A stretch of DNA of 64,000 nt from Periplaneta americana (taxonomy: Eukaryota; Arthropoda; Insecta; Blattodea; Blattidae): assembly GCF_040183065.1 (NCBI RefSeq), contig NC_091127.1, positions 26,648,391-26,712,390 of the forward strand. Reading direction: 5' to 3'. This document shows positions 1 through 12,178 of this stretch, piece by piece; within the stretch, counting starts at the first letter, position 1, and each line of letters begins with the position of its first letter. The position numbers were made by a program, and so were the translations under genes. The notes beneath the pieces were generated by a model. It was not told the DNA's origin. It did no database searches and saw only the letters and a program-made list of their open reading frames with translations.

Positions 1-719
1 ACTAATCTTTACGAATTAAGTGATTCTGATTAATAATATGCGGATAAAACAATCACGACAAATCGCGAAATACAGTTATAATGGCGAAATACGAACACAT
101 TCACGAATTATTATTATTATTAATATTATTGCGCCGTTTTATAGCGAATTTCATATTCTGAGTTCTTTTTTCGGACTTTTCTTTTCATTTGAATTTGTTA
201 TACATTCAAGTAGACTACATTACATGATATTCCAGATGTTGTGATTACACTCGTGAACTCAAAAGACGGAGGAACATTTCACCAATAATTTGAAAGTGTT
301 GATTTGAGGGCTGCAAGTTTCCCCCCCCCCCCAAAAAAAATATTGTCTATTGACCATACCGCATCTTTACCAGAATCCAGCGAATCTTTAATGTTAATTA
401 TTTGGAAAGTAATATTCGTACTGAGTTAATACTCCAGTTTCAAAATAATTGTATTTTCCAAAATGCCAAGAGTACAAATCAATCTCCAAGAATCTCCGCC
501 GACACCAATATTAAAAAAAAAACAAATGATAAAATTAATCTTCATAAATAGCTACATGCCCTGGAAATAGCTTCAATAATATAGACTCTTTCTTCTATAC
601 AAATCGCAACCATATTTCTGAAACACACTATACTCTGTACTGTTTACTTCACTGTTAGCAGACTTCGAATGCAACAGCGGCCGTAAGTTTGTATGGCTGA
701 CGGGAGCAAGAATATTACT
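1..719. other. No recognised gene
   Basis: AT-rich sequence with homopolymer runs (C and A near 320-350). I see no protein homology and no tRNA-like boxes. Confidence 0.6.
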
Positions 720-796
720 GCAAGGGGTGGGAGTCAAGTACATTCAGAAACGCAGGTACAATAAAAATGTAAGTAAAAAATAAAGTGATGTCCCGG
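720..796 (-). mobile_element. Terminal fragment of the CAGGGACATC TA-flanked element
   Basis: Read on the minus strand, the segment starts CGGGACATCA, continues with a T-rich stretch, then ACTCCCACCCCTT. This is the same order as the left ends of the two long copies at 8627 and 16780. Only the terminal 80 or so bases are clearly related. The rest of this copy is lost or too diverged to see. Confidence 0.55.
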
Positions 797-894
797 TACA
801 ATATCTAAGCAGAATGTAATTTCTATACCCCGTAGCAGGATTGTCCTTTCTGGATCATTAGAGCAATGTGAAGATCAGACACAAAGTGAATATT

Positions 895-1150
895 AACATC
901 AATGAAGAAAGAAAGAGCTAGAAAAGGAACTGGTTCTGTACGAGCATATATTACCAACAGACGTCTACCAACATCTCTCGTAAACTACAAACCAAAAGGA
1001 AACCGAAGTATGGGATGTATGAGAACAAGATGGGCAGATAAACGCTTGAAGTCAGAAGTTCTCTCAAAAACACAGCACAAATGTGAAGACTCTGAAAACC
1101 TATACAGACTCATAAATTTGCGAAAAGAAACGAAATTGAGTTAATAACGT
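895..1150 (+). pseudogene. LINE ORF2 C-terminal remnant
   Basis: The reading frame at 902-1144 contains YKPKGNRSMG followed by RTRWADK. That is the basic G-R-P/RW module found near the C-terminus of many endonuclease-reverse transcriptases (compare RPEGKRPLGRPRCGW in the LINE tail at 21.5 kb). No reverse transcriptase core is left upstream. The match is short, so an accidental open frame is possible. Confidence 0.35.
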
Positions 1151-1954
1151 TAAGGTAGGCCCTATATGTACACCTTTACATACAAAAAATTTTGTTTTGT
1201 ATAATTTTGCTCTGTAAAATTTTTATATAATTGAGAATGGTACCTGAAAGAGAATGAAGTGAACAGATCTCTCGAAATTATGTCTAAATTGTTTTTTAAA
1301 AATTATTTTATTTATAATTTTGACATGCATCTTGAAACATGATAGCTCATGCAGTTTTTAAGATAGAGCCACAGTTTTCTCACTGTTTTATAGCTAAAAC
1401 TATTCTTTAGTGCCTGACATATAGCTATTTTTTATTTTTACTTACATTTATTAAATATTACCATATTTATGTAACTTACAATAATATTTTATGTTGCATA
1501 AAGCATGTAAAAATCCATAGATAATTATTAATTAAATTAATGTTATTTTACTCATTGTCAGGCACTGGGGGACATTTCAAGCTTCAAAATGACACCAATA
1601 TCTTCTTGGTATCACCATATTTGACTGAGATATCATGTTTGAAAGAATTAAATATTCTAAAATTACTATTTACAGGAAATGAGCCACAAACTTTCAGAGC
1701 CTAGAAGACTCCATCATCATATGTCACTCCTTAAGCAGCTTCATGTTGGTCCAGTTTCAGCTTCTTTCTGCCTCTCAAATACCTCCGCCTTGTTTTAACT
1801 TCAGGTGTTGAATGTTTTTTTTTTTTTTTTTGGCATTTTTGTCCCTATTTCCATTGACGCAACAAGTCCTGCGATGGTGTTTGTCCCAGGGTTTATGCCC
1901 AACCTCCTCAGAATTGTAATTTCTACTTTTGGACTCTTATTAAAATGACGTACA
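1151..1954. other. No recognised gene
   Basis: AT-rich, with a T tract near 1817-1831. No coding or RNA feature can be supported. Confidence 0.55.
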
Positions 1955-1964
1955 ACATCATTGA

Positions 1965-2110
1965 AAGAGCAAATGCTGAGTAACTATCGGTGCTGGACCC
2001 CGGACTCATTTCACCGGCATTATCACCTTCATCTCATTCAGAAGCTAAATAACATAAGATGTTGATAAAGCGTCGTAAAATAACCTACTAAGATTAAAAA
2101 AAAAAAAAAA
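1965..2110 (+). mobile_element. 5'-truncated SINE with poly(A) tail and 10-base target duplication
   Basis: The body (CCGGACTCATTTCACCGG, then GCGTCGTAAAATAACCTA) is the reverse complement of the SINE at 19124-19384. It ends in an A run of about 16. The insert is bracketed by ACATCATTGA at 1955-1964 and 2111-2120. The tRNA-like head is missing, as expected for a 5'-truncated LINE-mobilised insertion. Confidence 0.85.
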
Positions 2111-2120
2111 ACATCATTGA

Positions 2121-3588
2121 CACACAAATTTACAGTTTTATGACTAACAGTAAAAGATTATAAATTACTTCATTATGTAAAAAAGTTTTTTTCATTCTAA
2201 TGATCATGCCCAGATATCTATGCATCTATTTCGGGACTAGAAAGAAGTTTATTTTACAAGCAATGCTGGACGAGGGGATTGACTGCTACGAAGATCACTC
2301 CAAAAGTAGCCTAAGTGACCGTGGCTGATAACGCAGCATTTTGGAAAATGGGACTTGTCTGAAAAACCATAAGGCATAAATCGAAAATGTTTATATTACA
2401 TTAAAGAGGAGAAAATTCTCTATTAAAATGGTTATATTTTGAAAATTCTAATTTTTTATCATTTTTTGCGTTTTTTGGGTGTACATATACCTTAAGTACT
2501 CTATGTTAAAGAAGTAGACACAATAGGCTTATTGGGTATGAAGTTATGAGGGCTAAACTAGCCCGCGTCTTGTAATCTAACATCTGCCAGTAAATTGTGG
2601 AATAAAGATTGTTAGAAATCGGAATGGTTAGACGAATCTGTGACACAAGTCACAGCATTCATGCAATTTGCAGGGCCTCCAACCTATGTCATCTGGGTAC
2701 AATTAAATGACAAACACTGCTGAGTCGGAAAAACCCTGCAAAGTATATAAAAAAACTATACATGTAAATAAATGAACAGTTCATTTCATATGTAAACTGC
2801 TAACATATTCTGGGTAATTCCTGTGTGACAAATCACTTATACATCCTCGCTGATTCAAGGAGGTCCCGGAGGTGGGAGAGCATAGCTTTATTTTAAGAGT
2901 GCAAATTGAATGATGTGTCGCTACGAGAACCTCCGCGAAGAAACATTCGCATGCCTCACCGCCCGTCTGACTGCGTGAAGCATAACATACTGTAACTCCA
3001 CAAAATCTAACAAATGAGTTACAGTTTAAGCTAGCCTTGGAAATTAACAAATAAATTAGTTCTGAATTATTTTTAGTTTCTTGTATTTTATCGGTCTTTC
3101 TTTGACTTGTTTCATCTCCTTTGATAATGACTTACAAAGCCAAATGCGATGTAGGCCTATAAAAAGGCAGGGCGGCCAAAAAATCAAGACTTTTTAAATG
3201 AAAAACAAAACCAGTGATTTTTTATTTAAACCAGATTTTTTTTATTTAAATCTATTTTCAACCCTGATGTACATTATAGAATACATTGTTTCTTTTTTTC
3301 TTTTTTGGAATGAATTCGATACTTTTAAATATTATGAAAAATTCAATGTGATAGAAATGGGGAGTATTATTTTTGAAACGTTTCTATACCTGAATTAAAA
3401 ATAAAATTTAAAATTGTGATTTGCTGTGAAGACTTGAGTTGGGATTTTTGGATACCCAGAATGATTATGTGACCAGTTTTTTTTAATATAAATTCGGGAC
3501 TAATGGGGTTAAATCAGATTTTTTAATTTTAATGTATTTTGATTGAATTTACTGAAGTAAACGTGGTATTATTAATAACATCACGCCA
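2121..3588. other. No recognised gene
   Basis: Nothing recognisable beyond T-rich tracts and one TAGGCCTA octamer at 3152. Several short open frames look like chance. Confidence 0.5.
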
Positions 3589-3599
3589 ATGACCAAACA

Positions 3600-4256
3600 G
3601 GAGTTAGATTTTTTCCAGTTTTTTAAGTTAAAAAAAACCATACTTGAAACAAATGAAACCAGAAGCTCACAACTGAATGATTCACATAAAATACACAAGC
3701 CTAATATACCATTCAGACCCCTAGTTAATTACAGGTCTGCACCAGCAGACAAGGTGAAACTAGTGTTGAGGTAGTTCCGCGATTTTGAAAGTGAAAATCG
3801 TTGAATTTAAAAGGGACTTTTTTGTGGAGATTCAGTCGATCGTATATGAAAAGGCATAACAAAAGTCTAAACTAACCAAACCTAACGTGCAACAGGTTTG
3901 TATATACAAGTTGTGTAAGGGAAGTACGAAGGGAATTACCTCAGCGCTAATTTAACAGCTACCTAAATACATGGAAAAGATAATCAGAAACAACATACAA
4001 TTCACCAATCACATTGTAGTCAAGAACAACACAAACCTAGTTAATCACATCAAGGACAAACACATACTCCACAATTCAACACTAGCATCATCAGAAATCA
4101 CCAATCTACAGGTACATTCACTAAGATATCCATACGTGAAACAATAAAAATGCTAGAACATATGTTAAAAGACAACCTACCACATCCACAAATAGATGAA
4201 AACTCAGCAAATTATTGCATTTCAGAAGATGAGATTTCGTTCTTGCTACTAAACCT
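3600..4256 (+). pseudogene. Penelope-like reverse transcriptase fragment, interrupted
   Basis: At 3690-3770 the frame reads HKIHKPNIPFRPLVNYRSAP, which is the KIHK-P-RP-V-R motif of Penelope-like element reverse transcriptases. Further on, 3955-4256 reads (with frame changes) FTNHIVVKNNTNLVNHIK, then a TFTKISIRETIKMLE segment resembling the YTNIP..ET motif of the same family. The two halves are separated by about 185 bases (3768-3953) bounded by TGAGGTA and TACCTCA, which look like the ends of a small inserted element. The copy is inactive: frames change, there are stops, and no GIY-YIG domain is seen. Confidence 0.6.
3768..3953. mobile_element. Small inverted-repeat insertion (candidate MITE)
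   Basis: Starts TGAGGTAGTTCC and ends GGAATTACCTCA, so the outer 12 bases are inverted repeats with one mismatch. It splits the Penelope-like reverse transcriptase frame. I could not define a clean target duplication. Confidence 0.45.
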
Positions 4257-4259
4257 TGC

Positions 4260-4445
4260 GGGCCATATTCATAGCCATTCTTAGCGCGGGCTTCAGACGG
4301 ATGATCAGTGAACTAACGTTTTTCGTATTCATAAACCAGTGTTAGCGATGTGATATATGAATCTTGTACAAGTAATCACTCGATAGCCGGGGCTAGTTTA
4401 GCACGCTCGTAGCGCGGGCTAGCGAAATGTTTATGCATAGCACCC
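4260..4445. mobile_element. MITE with GGG termini and 3-base target duplication
   Basis: The left end, GGGCCATATTCATAGCCATT, and the reverse complement of the right end, GGGTGCTATGCATAAACATT, match at most positions. The trinucleotide TGC flanks both sides (4257-4259, 4446-4448). A 3-base duplication with G/C-rich ends is typical of PIF/Harbinger MITEs. The superfamily call is inference because no transposase is present. Confidence 0.55.
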
Positions 4446-4519
4446 TGCATTTCTAAACAACACACATTTTGCTTTCAGTTACTTGGCAAGTAAATAATAG
4501 CAGAACTGATTCTGTGCAC

Positions 4520-4521
<2 letters not shown>

Positions 4522-4571
<50 letters not shown>
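4522..4571. repeat. (AT)n microsatellite
   Basis: Uninterrupted AT dinucleotides, about 25 units. Confidence 0.95.
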
Positions 4572-4574
<3 letters not shown>

Positions 4575-5061
4575 AATTAAAAAATAACATATATAAGGCC
4601 TATGTATGTATGTAAATTTATAATGTAAAATTTATGAGAAGTCAGTCAGTTACCTCTGTTTTCAAAATATTATTGTTGTTGTTGTTGTTGTCTAATGCTG
4701 GGCTTTGGCAACGAAGCCATTAGCGCTCTTGTTCTCCAATATTTCTCCTGTTTTCAAAATATGAAAAAGAAAATGTCCTTTATGTGCAATGTAGGAAATA
4801 ACGTTAATTCTCTTATTTAGGTGTAGGCCTATACTACTGAGCCTCATAGAACGATAATTAAAAAATATATTATAAACGAGAATATAATTTGTAACATGAT
4901 AAAAAGTACTGAATTGTTGTGAAACGCGTTTTAGATTAAAATTACGTACCACCTTCATTACATCGTTCTTGGCGTGCGAGTATATGCAGGCAAAGTAACT
5001 GTAAATGTACCAGCTAACAGTATTCTAAATTTCACAGCACCAAACTTCACATATAAACAAG

Positions 5062-5240
5062 CGATGTCATAAGCACCATGCTCTGGGAGCCCCTGCCTTC
5101 GAGGGAACCCCGGCACTCAGTTTTAATGGAAACTGAGTGGTCCTGAGCCGTTCTAGAAGTTATGAGACGAAATTTCTGCCTCCAACTGGGAATGAACCAA
5201 GACTTCTTCACTTCGTAGTCTGACAGAGCCAACTGGAAAT
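5062..5240 (-). mobile_element. tRNA-headed SINE, minus orientation
   Basis: The minus strand has GGTTCATTCCC, a good pol III B box, preceded by a degenerate A-box region, then a body ending in a G/C-rich segment with CCGGGGTTCCCTCGAAGG. Such tRNA-derived heads recur across this window. I saw no clear target duplication. Confidence 0.5.
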
Positions 5241-5506
5241 TATATTTATTGCTGCAGTAATATGTTAACAAATGTATGGCGCGTACACTCTCTCCGTAAA
5301 TATTATGAAACAACGTAATTAATAATCGTTAGGTTTACAGAACAGTTTCAGAACTATTAAAGAACCTCTGAATTAAACGTCCCAAAGAGAAAGGTTCTAA
5401 GTCCAGTTTTTAATAATTGTGGGAAATTAAGAAAAAAAGGGATCAGCTGCTATAGGAGTCATTGAAATAAAAATTGTTTAGTGGTTTCCTTTTATTTTAT
5501 TCCTTT

Positions 5507-6210
5507 ATAAGTTAAAAGTCCCGCACCATCTAAATAACTTTTGAAGCATATTGTTCAGTGACATGAAACTTGGTATGTGGGGATAACCATATACTAAGAA
5601 CTCAATAATGGTATTGCCGAGTTTTTTCTACTTCCAATATATATTTTTATTTTTAAATAGTGCTCATTAAGAGCTTTTCAAAAAGTACCCACACTCGATA
5701 CTTCTGTACAAATTCAGTGTTGCTAAATCAAGAAAACAGAAAAGTGTATCGAATATTAAAATAATAAAATATTCCTTCCTTAACAAAAGCAACACAAAGC
5801 TACCTCACCTTCTAAATTATGTGTTCAAATTGGTAGCTCTCAGCTGCTTTACAATGTGTCACTCGATCATAGACACCATTTAAGGAATGATTTAACCAGG
5901 CCTTAGGAATATCTTGCACCACTTCCATTTTTATTTAGCAACACTGAATTTGTACAGAAGTATCAAGTGTGGTTACTTTTTGAAAAGCTCCTAATGAGCT
6001 TTACTCAAAAATAAAAATATATATTGGGTGTTCCATTTAAAATAAGAGAGTTGGAGTTACTTCTGGTTAAACCGGAAGTAGAAAAACTCGGTAATACCAT
6101 TATTGAATCCTTAGTACATGGTTATCCCCTCATACAAAGTTTCATGTCACAGAACCACATGCTTCAAAAGTTATTTAGGTGGTGCGGGACTCTTAATTAA
6201 CCCTGTATAT
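5507..6210. mobile_element. Foldback element with ~220-base inverted arms
   Basis: The left arm (5507-5730) begins AAAAGTCCCGCACCATC, and the right arm (5933-6210) ends GGTGCGGGACTCTT. The arms stay complementary over about 200 bases, including the TGAAACTT, GGATAACCAT and GTACAGAAGTAT segments, with scattered mismatches. The loop of about 200 bases shows no coding. This is a non-autonomous DNA transposon by structure; superfamily unknown. Confidence 0.75.
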
Positions 6211-6950
6211 CACAAGCACAACTTTTAATAACAATTCTTGTGGTGTTAATACATAATTAAAATGTTATACTTGTGCCCTTTCTGTCGATTTCAACAAAAT
6301 ATTCAGTCACTGACTATTTTAATCATCTTCAGTTGTGGGTCAGTTAATAAGTTCAGTGTAGAATTCTTCACTCTCCTCAGGTATGTAGCGCAGAACTTTC
6401 CTGATGTAATTTATTTTGGCCTTTTTGTAAGAATTTTATTTGGGGGAAGTTACTTTGGTGGGAAGGAAAGGATTCTTTTCCCTGCTTGGTCAACTTGAAA
6501 AGTGTTTATAACAGCTCAATTAATAGTTGGTATATGTCACGATACGACCTGCCTTCTCAGAATCGTACATAAAATGCATCAAACTTCCAACATCAAAAGA
6601 AACTTTTTGTCCCTAACAACATCTCTTGATGCGGTTTATTCTGAAATTAGTTCCTCTTATAAAAAGTTGCCACCAAGTTTTAAAGCCTAATATCTTGAGA
6701 TTGGACCTCTGTTACCACGAAATGCTTTTATTGTTAGAAGATTCGATCCCATCTTATTACTTTGTTGTGCAGTTTCTATGATCTCTTTATGAGGTATAAA
6801 ACTACAAATACACAAAAATACAACTTATGCAATATGTCTATCCCACAACAATGAACATGTGCATTCATAAGTTACCAAGAAATCATGAGCATTCAAATTG
6901 CGAACCTGTAAAATCTTATGGAAGATTTCAAGTATTTGAAAATTAAATTA
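6211..6950. other. No recognised gene
   Basis: Two open frames at 6262 and 6502 have no recognisable domains and ordinary AT-rich composition. Confidence 0.5.
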
Positions 6951-7130
6951 TGGTTTATTTAACGACGCTCGCAACTGCCGAGGTTATATCAGCGTCGCCG
7001 GTGTGCCAGAATTTTTGTCCCCCAGGAGTTCTTTTACATGCCAGTAAATCTACTGACACACTTAAATGCCATAGACCTGGGCCCGGATCGAACCCGCAAC
7101 CTCGGGCATAGAAGGCCAGTGCTATCAAAT
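6951..7130 (-). mobile_element. SINE, tRNA-like end (family also at 20.96 kb)
   Basis: The minus strand carries GGTTGCGGGTTCGATCCGGG (B box GGTTCGATCC) followed by TCTATGGCATTTAAGTG and a body with GCTGATATAACCTCGG. The same arrangement recurs at about 20960-21090. No flanking duplication resolved. Confidence 0.6.
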
Positions 7131-7965
7131 ATTGGACTTAGAACCTTTCCCCAGGGAACAACATTTTCCCATATCTGTTATTCAACTACCATTGGACTGA
7201 TATATGCATTTTCAATACAAAATGATGGATTAACATTGAAAACATTTCCTTACTGAAATCTGAATTTTCAATTTTTTTTTTTGGACTCGTGCCCTTTCTC
7301 TTTAGGACGAATCAAATATTTTATTTTTTCTTCTTTTGTTTTTATCCATTTGTACCATACATATGAATACAGTATTTTTAAAAAAGGCGTAGAAATGACA
7401 AGATAAGGCGTTAAAGCTTAAAATAAGTCACAGGATTTTAAATAGAGAAAAAAGGCAATAGGTAATAATTTGCGAAAAAAGAAAAAACTATCAAGCTCAC
7501 AAACAGCATTTTTATTTAAAAAAAAACATCCTATTACGAACAGCATGAGGAAAAATTCGGGCTCTTGCTTCACACTTTGTACAGTATCTTCATTAAAACC
7601 AGACGACTACGACGAACGGATAGAGAAAAATCAGAAACGCCTACAGATTTAGCTGGAAAATCCGGACAGAGAGAGTTACAAGAAAAGAGGAAACGGAGAT
7701 GAGGGCGATAACATTAGCAAGGAACTGAGACGTTGTGAGAATGAGTAATTCTTCATGATAGAGTCTACGATCATGGCAATAAACCTAAAAATTTTCGCAA
7801 AAAATAAAAGGCAGCAAGTAAAACAAAAAATGTTCAGCTCAGTGCAAATATACGAATAATAACAAAAACTTGCACAGAAGTCTCAAGGAGCAGAAACATG
7901 TATGTAAAACGCTTGTCACAAATTTGTCAATTATCGTAAAACTGAATGCTGAAGTTCAGATATGG
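7131..7965. other. No recognised gene
   Basis: A-rich on the + strand from about 7440 to 7900. No domain, RNA or terminal repeat recognised. Confidence 0.5.
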
Positions 7966-7969
7966 ACTG

Positions 7970-8250
7970 AGAGCGGCGTACAGCGTATAGGCTGTATAAA
8001 AAGTTCTTACACGTATCGTCTAGTTCCCTAGCCGTACATGACTGAGTAGCTGTCATATTTATCATTAAATCCGAGGTTCAAAGATTCAATCTCGGCCGAT
8101 GACAATCGATTTTAAGGGCAATAAAATTTTTAACACGGCCTCCTACGGTAGAAAAGTGAAACCTGGAGTCTCGCGTCATTGATTTGAAATATACATAAAC
8201 ATATGTAGTGGACGCCATCGATTTAGGCAGATGGATTTTGTTAATCAGAA
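7970..8250 (+). mobile_element. Probable tRNA-derived SINE
   Basis: A GACTGAGTAGC A-box-like segment near 8040 is followed by AGGTTCAAAGATTCAATCTC, which contains a B-box-like GATTCAATC. The body then carries GTGAAACCTGGAGTCTCGCG. Boundaries are approximate and no target duplication was found. Confidence 0.4.
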
Positions 8251-8541
8251 CTCCAGAGCGAGTTACTCATAGCTGCAAAGTCGGTTGTTATCTCCGTCGC
8301 AACCAAACTGCAGCTGGAATGGGTAAGAATTAAGAGTAAACATACATTCCCGATTATCCTAGTGGATTCGGATGACAGTCACCTCCAAAAACAATGCACA
8401 TATAACCAATTTTATAGAACTGCAGTAGTCTATGTGTATGCATGCGTATGAAAAGGGACCAGTTTCTGGCACACAGTTTTCGAGATAATTCCAGTTGCCG
8501 CTGCATAATCTTTTCCTCGTTATTATAAAGTATAAAGACAA

Positions 8542-8543
<2 letters not shown>

Positions 8544-8595
<52 letters not shown>
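8544..8595. repeat. (TA)n microsatellite
   Basis: About 26 TA units, 31 bases left of the TA-flanked element. Confidence 0.95.
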
Positions 8596-8601
<6 letters not shown>

Positions 8602-8626
8602 AATGTATACTTAAAAAATTATTCTA

Positions 8627-9706
8627 CAGGGACATCATTTTATTTTTACTTCAATTTTTATTGTACCTGAGTTTTTGAATGTACTTCACTCCCACCCCTT
8701 CTACTAATGAAGTTCAACCGTCCTCCACACAGGTCCAACACCGCATATACAGTCATAGTAGCCTTACGGTCATAGTAAACAGTACGTTCCAAAAATATGT
8801 TCGCGTTTTCCAGTGACGAAAGAGCTTTCAATATTGAATCATTTTCGCACAGGTACTGTCGTCCGTTTGCCTACGTCTTATCTTGGTTTCCCCCAACAGG
8901 TTTTATTCGTCAGCTAGTGGCTGGGCTGTCTTAGCTCTTTTCTGAGAACATTAATTTCTGTTAGGAATTGGACGTCTACGTAATATTATACAACTGTTTA
9001 AAATAACTTAAATAAAAGGGCCTCGTTAAGTAATTAACTGTCACGTGATTTCCTCCCTTTCTACGACCCTGCGACAAAACCACTTGGTCTGAGTAATTTT
9101 ATCTTTTCGGATCGGGCAGAAGTGAAGACTGAATTTACAGTATGTAAGGTACTCTTTTATAGAATAGGTACAGAATTATTTCAATATGAGTTACTAGTAC
9201 GAAGGACGATACTGGTAATTGGGATAAGGTACAATAGTTTATAGTGCGGTAATATGCACATTAGAACTGAAGCCTGTATCGAAATGAACGGCCACCATTT
9301 TAAAAAATGTGTTTAAATATTCATATTATGATTATTTTTCAATTTAACTTCATTCTCTATATTGTACGCTAATTTGCTGTAGACAGTATAATATACACTG
9401 CATAATGAATACGTCCACATGCACAGCTCAGTTCGTGAGTAAAAACACTCATTGTTAATACTGTACTGTATTTTGATTAAACAAAAACCTAATGAAAATG
9501 ATCAAACTCAAAAGCGCAATATTTCCTAGTTTACGTAATTGGATGAACTACTTTTCTTCCCTCCTATACCTAGTAAATTGATTCGTTTGTATATTACGCC
9601 AGTATCATCGAACTCCAGTTGTGGAAGGGAGTAGCAAACGGCGTTGATCCAGAGGTATAGGCAAGTTAATATTAAAAATGTTAGTAAAAATAAAATGATG
9701 TCCCTG
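8627..9706. mobile_element. TA-flanked non-autonomous DNA transposon, copy A (1080 bases)
   Basis: Both ends carry CAGGGACATCATTTTATTTT in inverted orientation, immediately flanked by TA (8625-8626 and 9707-9708), the Tc1/mariner-type target. The interior has no sustained open frame. Copy B at 16780-17884 matches it across the whole length with small indels, so the boundaries are confirmed by two insertions. Confidence 0.88.
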
Positions 9707-9708
9707 TA

Positions 9709-10421
9709 TAATCAACAGACTGACTAACCAATCACCTTAATCCCTGTGTGTAAGTTTCTGTTAATCATTAGTCAAAAGATAAGACGGAGTTTTACGAAAT
9801 ACAAACATTGAGGGATTTAAAATGGGAGGTAGTAATGATCAATATATATTGATTTATTTTTTCAACCAGTAGACATGCAGCCCTTAAATTTAAAACAAAA
9901 GCTCCTTTATAAAATTGAATTAGACTATTCATCTTTATTTCATCATATCTCTTCTTTCGGTTATTTATCAAACGTGACAAAATTGTATGATTTTCAGATT
10001 TATATATAAATATATTTTTACCATTTTTTTTTTTATTTTTCCTTTGCGATAATTTGATTTACTTCTTGTTTGGCAGAAACTAATCTTACTCCTTTCGATT
10101 TTGCTGAAGTTGAGTCTGGATTTAATGTTGAATATAGAAGAGGCTGTTTTGCCTTAATTCTTTTAGCTGAGTATGCTAGTATTTTATTTATAATCATATT
10201 GTTTTGTATTACTTTTTTCGGTAGTGATATTCATTCTAAGTCAAAACTTTCCTTTATTTATTTTATATTTATTTGAGTTCGGGGTACGGTATCACGTTTT
10301 CGGTATGATAAATTGATATATTTAACTTGAAGGGGATTTTTACCTTTATCATTAAATTACTTGTTGCTCTTTTTAGGAATTAGGATTTATTTATTTTTAT
10401 TATTACTTTAAGTGTATTAAT
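9709..10421. other. No recognised gene
   Basis: AT-rich. The open frame at 10070-10276 is hydrophobic but has no recognisable family. Confidence 0.5.
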
Positions 10422-10425
10422 TTAA

Positions 10426-11310
10426 GGGGAGAGGATGGTATTTTTTGGTGAAAAATGAGTAAATTTTCAAAAAACAAAAAAATTCTATAAAATACTCTGT
10501 GATATGTGTGGAATGCATAGCATAACATTTTGTGGGTATTTGTGCCCTTATCGGAAGTTGAGTCCCCATTTTTAAACTTCCTGCGTTATGGATTTTTAAA
10601 TCACTCGCCCATTTTTGTTTCAGGTAAATTAAATTTTCAAAAAAAAAAAAAAAATCTTTAAAATACCCCTTGATATGTGTGGAATAAATTGCATAACATT
10701 TTGTGGGTATTTGTGCCCTTATCGGATGTTGAGGCGTCATTTTTAAACTTCCTGCGCTATGGATTTTTAAATCACACGCCCGCTTTTATCGGTTTCCAGT
10801 AACTTCATTTTTTTGCTACATTGCTAGACAAAAACGGATATAATTTCTGAACTGTTGAAGATACATGCATGAAATTTAGAACACACATTCTTTAGACTAT
10901 TAGGAAACTTTTCTCTGTAACAGAATTTTGTTAACTGATTTCATTTTAAAAATACTTCCGTCTGTTTGCAAGAAAGGAAATCAGAAAATTGTTATTAAAT
11001 TTTAATTGTTTATTTTACAAACGTAGGGACTAATATCAAAATTCTGTTACAGACAGTTTGTAGAACATTATTTTGCAAATACATTGGAAAAAATTGTTTG
11101 AATCTATCTTTAAAAACGGTTTAGATATATCGGTTTTAGTACAATCCTGCATTGGGTATATTTTTTTCAAATATGGGCTCCCAATTTTTTTTTTTTTTTC
11201 AAAATATTTTTATTTGGTTGAGTTGCCACAGCTATGAGCTCTCTACATACAAAAAATTAATATTTTACACCAAATAGGAAAAAAGTTAAAAAAAATACCA
11301 TCCTCTCCCC
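10426..11310. mobile_element. TTAA-target non-autonomous transposon with internal duplication
   Basis: Ends are GGGGAGAGGATGGTATTTTT and its inverse, flanked by TTAA on both sides (10422-10425, 11311-11314). TTAA targets are used by piggyBac and Kolobok elements; the G-run terminus suggests Kolobok, which is inference. Inside, a segment of about 176 bases is repeated in tandem (10445-10620 and 10621-10795), recognisable by ATATGTGTGGAAT, CATAACATTTTGTGGG and AAACTTCCTGCG in each copy. No transposase frame. Confidence 0.82.
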
Positions 11311-11314
11311 TTAA

Positions 11315-11787
11315 GTAAATTTGATAGAAGATTTAAACTTCTTTCTTACACTTTCAAAACATACACTTTGATTCAAAGCGTTTAACTTACTTATCTAAGT
11401 TATCCCAAATTTTTGTTACGAGTATTATAGGGCTTAGAATATCGAGGGCATCATGCCAGAAGGATGTATCAACAAAACTGCAACTTTACATTAGAGACAT
11501 TTAACTGTAGAATAATTTCTCCTGTCCTTGTCTACATAATAAGGTACTTTCTTTGATTCTTTCTCATGTCGATTGTTTCAAAAGTTTGTTTTAAAACATA
11601 AATAGGTTCCATTAAAATATTTCGATAACGTTGCATTTGTTAATACGGTCTTCTGGTATGATGGCCTCAATATAATATTGAAAATATAATTAATATTGTT
11701 AAAATTTAACATGTACTGATATAAGTACGTGTGTACAGTACGTACTGTAAGTCCATTTCTTGCTGTAAATAACCAGACCTCCTCACC
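11315..11787. other. No recognised gene
   Basis: AT-rich spacer between the TTAA element and the hAT element. Confidence 0.5.
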
Positions 11788-11829
11788 GCCTAATGCAGCC
11801 GTGGCGAAAATACGACTCACGAACACATT

Positions 11830-12078
11830 GTGGCTCGCAATAATAGCTATGCTTGCTTTCTACCTCCCACAACCCCCACCCCTCACTCATTGAAATCGAA
11901 CTCCGTTCCATTTGTATTTGTCTCTGATCTGCGAGTGGCATATCGTCGCAATGTCTCTCTCGAATACGAGAATATTAAATGTATGATTTGTTCACAAGTA
12001 TTACAAGGAAAACGGTTGTATAACATAAAACGGCATTATAAGTTACTACATGTTAATGATGAAACATTAAAAGGTTAA
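11830..12078 (+). pseudogene. hAT transposase N-terminus: BED-type zinc finger
   Basis: The 82-residue frame contains a BED-like finger with ligands in C-M-I-C and H-Y-K-L-L-H (CX2C at about residues 55-58, then HX4H near residue 70), preceded by a proline-rich stretch. BED fingers bind DNA in hAT transposases. The frame closes at 12078 and the catalytic RNase H-like region is missing. Nearest relatives are probably the GTF2IRD2/ZBED-type hAT transposases; that is family knowledge, not a search result. Confidence 0.65.
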
Positions 12079-12178
12079 GTGTAGTTATTATTACCATAGT
12101 CGATCCTTTTTCAGCAGATGTACGAATAATGCGGTTAGATCTTCAATTTAAACTCAGAGATTTACAATGTGATGTTAA

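Noticed and set aside
10445..10795. CRISPR-like direct repeats
   Set aside because: There are only two long tandem copies inside a TTAA transposon, with no short repeat/spacer pattern; the window is animal DNA.
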